Shown here: in pieces, positions 36,018-44,085 of the stretch | Position numbering within the stretch: position 1 is the first letter of the stretch | Layout: every line of letters begins with the position of its first letter | From: Streptomyces sp. NBC_01591 | Lineage (GTDB): Bacteria > Actinomycetota > Actinomycetes > Streptomycetales > Streptomycetaceae | Direction of reading: 5' to 3' | Assembly (NCBI RefSeq): GCF_035918155.1 | Contig: NZ_CP109327.1 | Coordinates: 7,874,001 to 7,938,000 of the forward strand | DNA length: 64,000 nt | Program-made: the position numbers and the translations under genes | Notes under the pieces: generated by a model | The model's input: the letters and a program-made list of their open reading frames with translations, nothing else | What the model was told of the DNA's origin: nothing | Database searches by the model: none

Positions 36018-37643
36018 CTACTGGCCCGGGATCCTCACGGGTGGGGTGAACGGGTTCTTCATCGGGCCCAGTGCCGTCAGATCGACTTCGACGAGGGTCG
36101 GTCCGCCCGAGGCGACTGCCTCGTCGAGCACCGGTCCGGCGTGCTCCTCGGCAGCGATCCGCAGATACGGCAGCCCACAGGCGCGCGCGAGCAGTTCGAA
36201 GTCGGGGGTGACGAGATCCACCCCGGACCGGTGTGCGCTGTAACGGTCCTGCATGTTGCGCAGTACGCCGTAGCCGCCGTCGTTGAAGACGATCAGGGTC
36301 AGGCGGGGCCGCTCCTGGGCGAGGGTGAGGAGTTCGCCGAGGTGGACGGCGAGTCCGCCGTCGCCGGCGATCACGACGGTGGGCGCGTCGGGCCGGGCGA
36401 GCGCCGCGCCGATGCCCATGCCGAGCCCCTGCCCGATGCCGCCGCCGCGCGGGAAGACGTTGTCGCACGGGCCGTACATCTCCAGCAGCCGGTTGCCCCA
36501 GCTGCTGGACGGGATGGTGACGTCGCGCGCCACGACCGCCTCGCGGGGAAGCGCGGCGCGGATCGCGTCACAGATCGCGGCCTGCGGGCCGATGCTGTCG
36601 TGCAGGGCCGCCCGCACCTCGGTGCGTACGGCGGCGACGCGGCCGGTCCAGCCGGACTCGGCGGGCCGGGCGTGCGGCAGCAGACCGGTCAGGGTGGCGG
36701 CCGCATCGCCGTGCAGGGTGTGGGTGGCCGGGTACACGCGGCCGAGTGCGGCCTCGTCGATGTCGATCTGGACGTGCGCCCGGGGGAGCTCCAGCGTGTA
36801 GTCGGCGGTCTCGTTCGAGCGGAAGTGCGTGCCGATCGTGAGCAGGACGTCCGCGTCGGCGAGCAGGGCACGGACAGCTGGGGTGGTGGCGAAGTTACCG
36901 ATGACCTGCTCGTGGTCCTCGGGCACTGCTCCGCGCCCGGAGTTCGAGGTGAGCAGTCCTGCTCCGGTCGCCTCCAGCAGTTGGGCCAGTTCGCCGCGGG
37001 CGGTGACGGCGCCGCCACCGGCCCAGATCAGCGGACGGTGCGCCGACGCCAGGAGGGCCCCGGCGGCGGCAAGTTCACTTTCCGCGGGCGTGGGGACGGC
37101 GGGCGCGGACAGCTCGGTGGGTTCGTCGGTCTGCGTCGCGTACTGGAGGTCGATCGGCCACTCCACGCTCGCCGGGCCGCCCGGCGCGGTCAGCGTGGCG
37201 TGGGCCGCCTCGCGCAGGATCCTGCCCGCCTGCTCCGCGTCCGGCACACTCGCCGCGTACGCCGAGACGGCGGTCAGCATGCCGAGCTGGTCCTTGGTCT
37301 CGTGGATGAAGCCCCGGCCGCTGCCCAGGAACTCGCTCTCCACCTGACCGGTGATGTGCAGCACGGAGCTGCCCGCGCTCAGGGACTCGATCAGTGATCC
37401 GGCCGCGTTTCCCGCACCCGTGCCGGTCGAGGTCAGTGCGCAGCCAAGGGTCCCGCGGGCCCGCCCGTAGGCGTCGGCGGCGTTCACGGCGGATGCCTCG
37501 TGCCGGACGGGGACGAACCGCAGTTCGCGGTCGACGGCCTCGACGAGCGGCAGGTTGTGCACACTGACGATGCCGAAGACGGTGTCGATTCCGAGTTCGC
37601 GGAGGACGGCGACGAGGAGATCGCCTCCGTTGTCGTAACGCAT
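36018..37643 (-). CDS. Thiamine-diphosphate-dependent decarboxylase/acetolactate-synthase-like enzyme
   Basis: 541 residues. The activating glutamate lies in VRHEASAVNAADAYGR. The ThDP/Mg motif GDGGLAVHLGELLTL ends with FNDGGYG about 30 residues after GDG. PYR, central and PP domains follow the order of the acetolactate synthase/benzoylformate decarboxylase family. In this operon the likely job is decarboxylation of a 2-oxo acid to an aldehyde, which the upstream aldehyde dehydrogenase could oxidise, or a carboligation. It starts MRYDNGGDL and lies 10 bp after an SDR gene. Confidence 0.88.
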   Translation of the reverse strand: MRYDNGGDLLVAVLRELGIDTVFGIVSVHNLPLVEAVDRELRFVPVRHEASAVNAADAYGRARGTLGCALTSTGTGAGNAAGSLIESLSAGSSVLHITGQVESEFLGSGRGFIHETKDQLGMLTAVSAYAASVPDAEQAGRILREAAHATLTAPGGPASVEWPIDLQYATQTDEPTELSAPAVPTPAESELAAAGALLASAHRPLIWAGGGAVTARGELAQLLEATGAGLLTSNSGRGAVPEDHEQVIGNFATTPAVRALLADADVLLTIGTHFRSNETADYTLELPRAHVQIDIDEAALGRVYPATHTLHGDAAATLTGLLPHARPAESGWTGRVAAVRTEVRAALHDSIGPQAAICDAIRAALPREAVVARDVTIPSSSWGNRLLEMYGPCDNVFPRGGGIGQGLGMGIGAALARPDAPTVVIAGDGGLAVHLGELLTLAQERPRLTLIVFNDGGYGVLRNMQDRYSAHRSGVDLVTPDFELLARACGLPYLRIAAEEHAGPVLDEAVASGGPTLVEVDLTALGPMKNPFTPPVRIPGQ

Positions 37644-37652
37644 GGTGTCTCC

Positions 37653-38441
37653 TCAGAGGATGGAGCGGCCGACTCCGCCGCAGACGTCGACGCTGGTGCC
37701 GGTGATGTACGAGGCGAGGGGGGAGAGAAGGGTGACGACCGTGTACGCGACCTCCTCGGCCCGGCCGAGACGGCCCAGCGCGATACCCCGGTCGGCGGCC
37801 AGTTCCGCCTGCCAGTCCTCGTAGGTCATGCCGGAGTCCGCGGCCGCGTGGCGTCGGGTCCACTGGCCGGTGTCGATGAGTCCCAGGCAGACGGAGTTGA
37901 CCCGGATGCCTTCGCCGGCCAGTTCGACCGACAGGGATTTGGAGAGATTGAGAATGCCGGCGCGGGCGGCGCTCGTCGTGATCAGCCGGGTCTCCGGCTG
38001 CTTGGCGAGCACCGCGTTGATGTTGACGACGCTCGCCGTGCCGGAGGCGGTGAGGTAGGGGCGAGCCGCCTGCAGAGGGTTCAGCACCCCGGCGAACTTC
38101 AGCTCCAGCTCGTCGCGCCAGTCGTCGGCGGTGGAGTCGTCGAGACCCTTCATCCGGGACTGTCCGGCGTTGTTGACGAGTCCGTCGATGCCGTCGAACT
38201 CTTCGGCGGTGCGACGGACGAAGTCGCGCACCGCATCGGCGTCCCGTACGTCGCACACGCCGGTCAGCAGGCGGTCACGTCCGGCGCCGAGCCGGGCGGC
38301 CACCTTGGCCAGCCGGTCGGCGTCGCGGCCGCAGGTGGCGACGCGGGCGCCTTCGTCGAGGAGGGCGCGGACCGTGGCCAGGCCGACGCCCGAGCTGCCG
38401 CCGGTGACCACGATGGTGCGGTCGGCGAGGCCCAGATCCAT
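37653..38441 (-). CDS. SDR-family protein with altered catalytic residues
   Basis: 262 residues with AGGAG before the ATG. The cofactor motif TGGSSGVG (residues 13-20) and NNAG (90-93) are normal. The active-site region is not: by alignment with the usual Tyr-x-x-x-Lys, the sequence TSAAR puts Thr156 in place of Tyr and Arg160 in place of Lys, and the preceding Ser position reads Asn142/Ala143. The C-terminal SPLASYITGTSVDVCGG matches classical SDRs. It may bind NAD(P) and ligand without normal dehydrogenase chemistry, or use a different mechanism. Confidence 0.85.
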   Translation of the reverse strand: MDLGLADRTIVVTGGSSGVGLATVRALLDEGARVATCGRDADRLAKVAARLGAGRDRLLTGVCDVRDADAVRDFVRRTAEEFDGIDGLVNNAGQSRMKGLDDSTADDWRDELELKFAGVLNPLQAARPYLTASGTASVVNINAVLAKQPETRLITTSAARAGILNLSKSLSVELAGEGIRVNSVCLGLIDTGQWTRRHAAADSGMTYEDWQAELAADRGIALGRLGRAEEVAYTVVTLLSPLASYITGTSVDVCGGVGRSIL

Positions 38442-38460
38442 AACTGGTTTCTCCTGCAGT

Positions 38461-39225
38461 TCAGTTCATGGTGAAGCCGCCGTTGACGGCGATCACCTGG
38501 CCGGTCAGATAGCGGGACTCCTCGCCGAGCAGGAAGGAGACGATCCCCGTGAGGTCGTCGGGCTGCTGCGGCCGGGAGATGGCCCGGTTCATGCGGTAGA
38601 GGTCGTGCCGCTCGGTGGGCACGGTCTCGGTCGCCTCGCACTCGGTGAGTCCGGGGGCGACCGCGTTCACGGTGATCCCCTTGTCGCCGAGCTCGCGGGC
38701 CATGGCCCGGGTCAGCGCGATGACCGCGCCCTTGGAGGCGATGTAGTGGGCGAGGCGCGGGGATCCGTACAGTGCGGCGTCCGAGGCGATGTTGACGATC
38801 CGGCCCGGGGCTGCGAAGAGCGGGTACAGCGCCTTCGACACCAGCCAGGGGCTGCGGGCGTTGACCGTCATCAGGCGGTCCCACACCTCGACGTCGATGT
38901 CCTGGAACTCCTTGCCGCCCACGCCGTTGGCGAGCGCCGCGTTGTTGACCAGGCCGTACAGCGGGCCCAGCTCGCGCACGGTGCCGGCCAGTGCGTCCAC
39001 CGAGGAGGGGTCGGCGACATCGCAGCGTACGAAGTGGGCGTCGATGCCCTCCGCGCGCAGCTGCGCGACAGCGTGCTCGCCCCGCTCCCGTTCCAGCTCG
39101 GCGACGACGACTCGGAAGCCGTCGGCGCCCGCCCGGCGGGCCATGGCCAGTCCCAGGCCACGGCCCGCGCCGGTGACGACGACGGTGCGTGCGTCGGCCG
39201 GGGGCTGGTCAGCCACGGGTGACAC
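38461..39225 (-). CDS. Classical SDR oxidoreductase
   Basis: 254 residues. Cofactor motif TGAGRGLG, NNAA, catalytic serine in NIASDAAL, and intact YIASK. It begins at a GTG that overlaps the cupin gene by 17 bp; a second GTG three codons later would also fit. It is a NAD(P)-dependent alcohol or diol dehydrogenase, possibly rearomatising a cis-diol or oxidising a side-chain alcohol. It contrasts with the next SDR gene, whose catalytic residues are replaced. Confidence 0.87.
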   Translation of the reverse strand: MSPVADQPPADARTVVVTGAGRGLGLAMARRAGADGFRVVVAELERERGEHAVAQLRAEGIDAHFVRCDVADPSSVDALAGTVRELGPLYGLVNNAALANGVGGKEFQDIDVEVWDRLMTVNARSPWLVSKALYPLFAAPGRIVNIASDAALYGSPRLAHYIASKGAVIALTRAMARELGDKGITVNAVAPGLTECEATETVPTERHDLYRMNRAISRPQQPDDLTGIVSFLLGEESRYLTGQVIAVNGGFTMN

Positions 39226-39730
39226 CGTGCATCGGCGAGTACTCGGGGTAGGTGGGCACCTGCGGCTTCTGCGTACCGATGACGACGCAGAACAGGGCGT
39301 CGGTGTCGCCCTCGTTCTTGAGCGATCGGGTCACGCCGGCCGGGACGACGATCATGTCTCGGTAGCCGAGAGTGCGGTACTCGGCCTCGTCGGGACCGCG
39401 GTGGATGCCGACCTTGACCTCTCCCTCCAGGACGAAGAAGGCCTCCTCGACATCGTGGTGGGTGTGGGCCGGGCCCTCGGCGCCGGGCGGCAGCAGCATG
39501 TTGGAGAAGGTGAAGCCGCCGGACGGGATGATGCGGCTGTCGCTCTCGTGGTTGCCGGTGGCGCCCGAGCCGACATACCGGATCTGGCCTCGGCGGAACT
39601 GCGAGCCGGCCTTCTCCTGGAAGGAGAGGGTGTCGAAGTCCGCCACACGGGAGTTCTTGGTGGCGATGAGGGAGTCGGTGTATGCGGAGAGGTCGCCGCC
39701 GTTGTCGTACTCGGTGGTGGTCAGAGGCAT
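39209..39730 (-). CDS. Cupin-domain protein
   Basis: 173 residues with one cupin barrel. Motif 1 reads HTHHDVEEAFFVLEGEVKVG (His, His, Glu metal ligands) and motif 2 lies around YRDMIVVPAGVTRSLKN. The N-terminal DNGGDL resembles the start of the ThDP enzyme by chance or by shared ancestry of the leader. Cupins in such operons may be dioxygenases, isomerases or dehalogenase-like enzymes. The role here is not determined. Confidence 0.85.
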   Translation of the reverse strand: MPLTTTEYDNGGDLSAYTDSLIATKNSRVADFDTLSFQEKAGSQFRRGQIRYVGSGATGNHESDSRIIPSGGFTFSNMLLPPGAEGPAHTHHDVEEAFFVLEGEVKVGIHRGPDEAEYRTLGYRDMIVVPAGVTRSLKNEGDTDALFCVVIGTQKPQVPTYPEYSPMHGVTRG

Positions 39731-39742
39731 GGGGAACAGCTC

Positions 39743-40531
39743 CTATTCGGGAATGGATGCGGTGATGCGGAGGTGGGAGAGCACCCAGGCGTTGAAGTGC
39801 CCGGGCTGCTCCTGGTTGGCCAGGTGACCGGCGTCCTTGACGATCACGTAGGCGGTTCTGTGAACGGCCCCGGCGATGGCCTGGCTCGCCTCGATGCCGG
39901 TGACCTTGTCCTGGTCGCCGCAGAGCACGAGCGTGGGCGCGGCGATCGAGGGGAGTTCGGCGCGCAGATCGGCCGCGGCCATGGACTCGGCGGCGTACGC
40001 GTAGCCTGGCAGCCGCACCGATTCCGCCATGGTCCGCACGACCCGCCGCACCAGATCGTCCGGAGCGCCCGGCGACACCAGCCGCGGTCCGCGCGCCTCG
40101 GCGAAGGCGCGCGGACCGAGCTCGGCGAGCTCGACCGCCCTTGCTCGCATGCCCTCGGCCTTCGCTTCGTCCGTGCCCGAGCCGGGGCTGGAGTCGGCGA
40201 TGATGAGTGAGGCGACGAGCTCCGGGTGGCGAGTGGCGAGCCGCAGCGCGATCACACCGCCCCAGGAGACGCCGAGCACATGCGCGGTCGTGGCACGCTC
40301 GCGAATGAGAGCGGCCGCCGTGTCCGCGAAGTCGTCGAGGGTGAGCGGCTCCTCGGGGTCGGGGGACTTGGCGTAGCCGGGGGCGTCCCAGGCCACGACC
40401 CTTACGTACGAGGAGAGTTCGGCGAGCTGCGGGGCGAACGCGGCCGACGACGAGCCGATGCCGTGCAGGCACAGCAGCAGCGGACCCCGCTCGCCGTCCT
40501 CCTCCACATGGACGTCGGCGCCGGCGCTCAA
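39743..40531 (-). CDS. Alpha/beta hydrolase, meta-cleavage-product-hydrolase-like
   Basis: 262 residues. The start is taken as TTG at 40531, which overlaps the stop of the previous gene (TTGA). Oxyanion loop LLCLHGIGSSSAAF, nucleophile GVSWGG, acid CGDQDKV and histidine DAGHLANQEQ form a complete triad. In a pathway with an extradiol dioxygenase the natural proposal is C-C bond hydrolysis of the ring-fission product, as in BphD/MhpC-type enzymes. Ester or lactone hydrolysis remains possible. Confidence 0.85.
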   Translation of the reverse strand: MSAGADVHVEEDGERGPLLLCLHGIGSSSAAFAPQLAELSSYVRVVAWDAPGYAKSPDPEEPLTLDDFADTAAALIRERATTAHVLGVSWGGVIALRLATRHPELVASLIIADSSPGSGTDEAKAEGMRARAVELAELGPRAFAEARGPRLVSPGAPDDLVRRVVRTMAESVRLPGYAYAAESMAAADLRAELPSIAAPTLVLCGDQDKVTGIEASQAIAGAVHRTAYVIVKDAGHLANQEQPGHFNAWVLSHLRITASIPE

Positions 40532-41325
40532 AGGATTTGCCCCGTCCGTCCGGCGAGCGCCGCGAGGCTGCGCAGGACCGCGTACGGCACGACCTGGCTG
40601 GTCGCCGGATTGCCCGGGTCGGGGAGATGCGCGACCTCGAAGCGGTATGCACCGTGCGGGCCGGACGCCTCGATCACATGCCGGGTGTGGTGTGCCGCCG
40701 GGTCGGCGACGACCTGGACCCGCACAGCGTCCAGGTCGCCGACGGCCAGCGCGACCGACGCGGCCACGTTCGTCGACTTGGGGAACTTCACCGGAACCTC
40801 GCGGGCGGTGCCGGACATGACCTCGACCGGTCCGGTTGCCGTCCGCATCCGGGTCAGCAACTCCTCGTCCATCCAGGGCTGTTCGAGGGTCGATGGCAGC
40901 TTGGTGGTGGTAAGGCGGACCTCGTCCAGCGGGCCGAGCGAGCGTGCCGCCTGGAGCAGGTCGAGACCGCCGACGGCGCCGCCCGTGAAGTACACCCGGC
41001 CCGGTCCCGCCGCGAGCAGCCGCTTCGCCAGCTCGTCGTCGGTCAGCGCCCCGCTGGAGGCGATCAGCAGATCGGTGCCGGAGGCCAGCACCCGCTCTCC
41101 CCACTCCCGCACGACGCCCTGGCCCGCGGCCTCGACGATCAGGTCGCAGAGTTCCAGGGCCTCCTCGAAGGTGACCTGACGCGCGGGCGCGGCTTCACCG
41201 AGGGGCCGGTTGTCGACGACGCACACCAGCTCGGCGCCGCCCACCTGCCCATCGGCGAGGGCGGTGCCGACGACCCGGCCGATCGCACCCCAGCCGACCA
41301 CGCCAACTTTGCGTACGGTGCTCAT
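40528..41325 (-). CDS. Aspartate-dehydrogenase-like (NadX/DUF108) protein
   Basis: 265 residues. The Rossmann motif GVVGWGAIGRVVG begins at residue 8. SSGALTDDELAKRLL and FTGGAVGGLDLLQAA and the block PVKFPKSTNVAASVALAVGD match the L-aspartate dehydrogenase family. GGAGG precedes the ATG. The operon has no NAD-biosynthesis genes, so it probably works on an amino-acid-like or imine intermediate, hinting that the substrate may contain nitrogen. The 5' end overlaps the extradiol dioxygenase stop by 4 bp. Confidence 0.85.
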   Translation of the reverse strand: MSTVRKVGVVGWGAIGRVVGTALADGQVGGAELVCVVDNRPLGEAAPARQVTFEEALELCDLIVEAAGQGVVREWGERVLASGTDLLIASSGALTDDELAKRLLAAGPGRVYFTGGAVGGLDLLQAARSLGPLDEVRLTTTKLPSTLEQPWMDEELLTRMRTATGPVEVMSGTAREVPVKFPKSTNVAASVALAVGDLDAVRVQVVADPAAHHTRHVIEASGPHGAYRFEVAHLPDPGNPATSQVVPYAVLRSLAALAGRTGQIL

Positions 41326-42266
41326 GCGGTGGCCTCCTGGGCGTCGAGGGGAGCGAGTGGGCCGGAGTCCGGCGTGCCCGCCATGTGGCAGCGGATCTCC
41401 TTCGACGGCGGACCGGCCGTGCCCCACAGGTCGGACAGGTCCGGCACCCGCCGCCACACCCGGGCGATCCAGGCGTCCTCGACGATCTGGGCGACCTCGG
41501 AGGTGTACTCGCAGACCAGCCCGGACGGGTCGGTGAAGTAGGAGAAGGTGTTGTTCCCGGGACCGTGCCGGCCGGGGCCCCACTGGGGAGTGATGCCGTG
41601 GTGGCGCAGCCGGCCGAGGCCCCGCATGAAGTGGTCGACCGAGGTCATCTCGTACGCCACGTGGTTGAGCGAGGTCCACTCGGCCTGGTTGAAGGCGATG
41701 CAGTGGTGGTCGGCGTTGCAGCGCAGGAATGCCATCTGGTGCTCGGACCAGTCGGAGACGCGCAGACCGAGCACCTCGCAGTAGAAGGCGACGGCGGCGT
41801 CGATGTCGGTGGTGTTGAGCACGGCGTGCGTGACCCCGACGGGCACGGCGCCGTCCCGGCCGCGCGGGACGACCGCCTCGACCTGGGCGCTGATCTCGAT
41901 GAGGCGTCCCTCGGGGTCGGTGAACCGCAGCCCGTAGCCGCCGCCGGCCTGTTCCAGCGGGCCGGGCCCGAAGACGGGAACGATGGAGCGTGCTTCGAGC
42001 CGCCGGGCGGCCTCGTCGACCTCGGCGGGGGTCGCGACAGCGAACGCGACCCGGCCGAGGCCGACCCGCTCCCGCTCGGTCAGGTGGAGGACATGGTGCT
42101 CGTCGCCCGTGCCGCGCAGCCAGCGGGCGCCGGCGTCGGACTCGACGGTCTGAAGGCCCCAGACCTCCTCGTAGAAGTCGGCGGCCTCGGTGAAGGCCGG
42201 CGTGTGCAGCTCGACGTAGCGCAGCGAGCGGAGCCGGGCGATCGGACCGGGCGGTGGTTGGTGCAT
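41322..42266 (-). CDS. VOC-superfamily extradiol (type I) dioxygenase
   Basis: 314 residues with two glyoxalase-like modules. The C-terminal, catalytic module shows the expected Fe(II) ligands: His in GVTHAVLNT, His in SLNHVAYEM and Glu in VCEYTSE, with a further His in ADHHCIAFN. This is the 2,3-dihydroxybiphenyl/catechol 2,3-dioxygenase pattern of two His and one Glu. It would open a catecholic ring next to the diol. GGAGA precedes the ATG. Confidence 0.88.
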   Translation of the reverse strand: MHQPPPGPIARLRSLRYVELHTPAFTEAADFYEEVWGLQTVESDAGARWLRGTGDEHHVLHLTERERVGLGRVAFAVATPAEVDEAARRLEARSIVPVFGPGPLEQAGGGYGLRFTDPEGRLIEISAQVEAVVPRGRDGAVPVGVTHAVLNTTDIDAAVAFYCEVLGLRVSDWSEHQMAFLRCNADHHCIAFNQAEWTSLNHVAYEMTSVDHFMRGLGRLRHHGITPQWGPGRHGPGNNTFSYFTDPSGLVCEYTSEVAQIVEDAWIARVWRRVPDLSDLWGTAGPPSKEIRCHMAGTPDSGPLAPLDAQEATA

Positions 42267-42297
42267 GAGTCTCTCCAAGACGGGCAGGCGTGCCGGG

Positions 42298-43782
42298 TCA
42301 GTTGGCCCAGGGGAGCGGGAGGTCGGAGGTGCCCCAGTACAGGGACTTCTGGCGCTGGTAGGCGCGGATCGCGTCGCGGCCCTTCTCCGTACCGAGGCCG
42401 CTGTCCTTCCATCCGCTGAACGGGGTGGAGGCGCTGAACTGCTTGTAGGTGTTGATCCAGACGGTGCCGGCCTCGATACGGCGGGCGATCCGCCACGCGG
42501 CCCGAAGGTCGCGGGTCCAGATGCCGCAGGCCAGCCCGTAGACCGAGTCGTTGGCCTGGCGGACCAGATCGTCCTCGTCGTCGTAGGGCAGGGCGACCAG
42601 CACCGGTCCGAAGATCTCCTCCTGGCAGGTGCGGGAGGTGTTCGGCAGCCCGTCGAGGACGGTCGGCAGGTAGTACGCGCCGTCCTGGTACCGCTCGCCC
42701 TCGGGGGCGGACCCGCCGCACAGCACCCGCGCGCCTTCGGAGCGGGCGAGGTCCACATAGGCGGCGACGGAGTCGCGGTGGCGGTGGTGCACGAGCGGGC
42801 CGACCTGGGTGCTCGGTTCGGTGCCGGGGCCGACGCGCAACTTGCGGACGCGCTCGACGAGTTCACCGACGAACGAGTCGTAGATCTCGCGTGCGACGAA
42901 GAGCCGGGAACCGGCAATGCAGGACTGGCCGCTGGACGAGAAGATCCCGAACAGCACGCCGACCAGAGCCTGTTCGACGTCCGCGTCGGCGCGCACGATC
43001 GTTGGCGACTTGCCGCCCAGTTCCAGCGAGGCGGGGACGAGCTTCTCCGCCGCGATCGCGGCGATGGACCGGCCGGTCTCCGTGCCGCCGGTGAATCCGA
43101 TGCGGGCGACGAGGGGATGGCGTACGACGGCGTCCCCGATCACCCGGCCGCTGCCGGGCAGTACCGACAGCAGGGCCGTGGGCAACCGGAAGTCGTCCAG
43201 TGCCCGGGTGATCAGACGGCCGAGGGCGAGGGATACCAGGGGGGTCCAGGCTGCGGGCTTGAGAAGGACCGCGTTCCCGGCCGCGAGCGCGGGGGCGATC
43301 TTCTGCGCGTCGCTGGCGACGGGGGAGTTCCAGGGGTTGATCGCGCCGACGACGCCGATCGGTTCGTACACGCTCATCGTGACGTACGGGCCACGGGACG
43401 GTGTGACCGTGTCCTCTGCCGTCTCCAGGGAGGCCGCCATGTAGCGGAAGGTGCCCGCCGCGCTGAGCGCGAGAGCCCGGGTCTCGGTGAGGGGCTTGCC
43501 GGTGTCGGCGGTCTGCAGGGCCGAGAGCTCGTCGGCGGCCCCTTCGGTCAGTTCGGCGATCCGGTGCAGCAGCCGGGCGCGCTCGTGGGGGAGCAGGTCC
43601 CGCCACGACGGGGCCGCGGCTGCCTTCGCCGCGGCCTCGGCCGCTTCGGCGACCTCGTCCGCCGATGCGGAGTGGACGGTGGCGAGAACGCGGCCGGTTG
43701 CCGGGTCGACGGTGTCGAGGGGCTCACCCGCGCCGCGTCGCCACTGGCCCGCGATCAGGATGTCGGTGGGGAAGTGCGGCAC
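42298..43782 (-). CDS. NAD(P)-dependent aldehyde dehydrogenase
   Basis: 494 residues from GTG at 43782 with GGAGG 8 nt upstream. It is the first gene of the catabolic operon. Substrate and cofactor motifs: NPWNSP, GFTGGTETG, LELGGKSP with the general-base glutamate, and SSGQSCIAGSR with the catalytic cysteine; EEIFGPVL lies near the C-terminus. It belongs to the broad betaine/aromatic aldehyde dehydrogenase group. It could oxidise the aldehyde from the ThDP decarboxylase or a ring-fission semialdehyde. Confidence 0.92.
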   Translation of the reverse strand: MPHFPTDILIAGQWRRGAGEPLDTVDPATGRVLATVHSASADEVAEAAEAAAKAAAAPSWRDLLPHERARLLHRIAELTEGAADELSALQTADTGKPLTETRALALSAAGTFRYMAASLETAEDTVTPSRGPYVTMSVYEPIGVVGAINPWNSPVASDAQKIAPALAAGNAVLLKPAAWTPLVSLALGRLITRALDDFRLPTALLSVLPGSGRVIGDAVVRHPLVARIGFTGGTETGRSIAAIAAEKLVPASLELGGKSPTIVRADADVEQALVGVLFGIFSSSGQSCIAGSRLFVAREIYDSFVGELVERVRKLRVGPGTEPSTQVGPLVHHRHRDSVAAYVDLARSEGARVLCGGSAPEGERYQDGAYYLPTVLDGLPNTSRTCQEEIFGPVLVALPYDDEDDLVRQANDSVYGLACGIWTRDLRAAWRIARRIEAGTVWINTYKQFSASTPFSGWKDSGLGTEKGRDAIRAYQRQKSLYWGTSDLPLPWAN

Positions 43783-43890
43783 GGGGGTACCTCCGGGCGA
43801 GGCGGCGGAATGGGGGTGAACTTCGGGTGCGGATGCGTTCGGCGCGAGACCGGAGCGGTTGGGTTACCTGCACTGTCGAAGTGCTTGAAA

Positions 43891-43905
43891 TCTAAGGGCT
43901 TAACT
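43891..43905. promoter_or_regulatory. Operator TCTAAG-GG-CTTAACT
   Basis: A TAAGNNCTTA dyad, 109 bp upstream of the aldehyde dehydrogenase start. The same 15-bp pattern, differing only in the two central bases, recurs at 44005-44019 in the same intergenic region. Confidence 0.7.
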
Positions 43906-44004
43906 TTCTTCGCGCAAGACCCGAGTTGAAATCGGTATCGAGGGGGCCTTGAGCATGAGATCTGGGGCGGCGAGGATGGCTCGCGAGTGGACGGACGTCA
44001 GGTT

Positions 44005-44033
44005 TCTAAGCTCTTAACTATTGACCGCTTAGA
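44005..44033. promoter_or_regulatory. Operator TCTAAG-CT-CTTAACT plus CTTAGA half site
   Basis: The second TAAGNNCTTA dyad (44005-44019) is followed by an opposing half site CTTAGA at 44028-44033. The block overlaps the -35 region of the MFS promoter, which fits repression by a MarR-type protein such as the one encoded at 46422-46958. Confidence 0.7.
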
Positions 44034-44049
44034 TATGGGTCCCTACTGT
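44021..44049 (+). promoter_or_regulatory. Predicted sigma-70-like promoter of the MFS gene
   Basis: TTGACC (44021-44026) and TACTGT (44044-44049) are separated by 17 nt, about 37 bp before the start codon. Its -35 box lies within the operator region. Confidence 0.55.
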
Positions 44050-44085
44050 CTCCGCAACCCCTCTGCCCGCGGAAGGACCCCCTCC

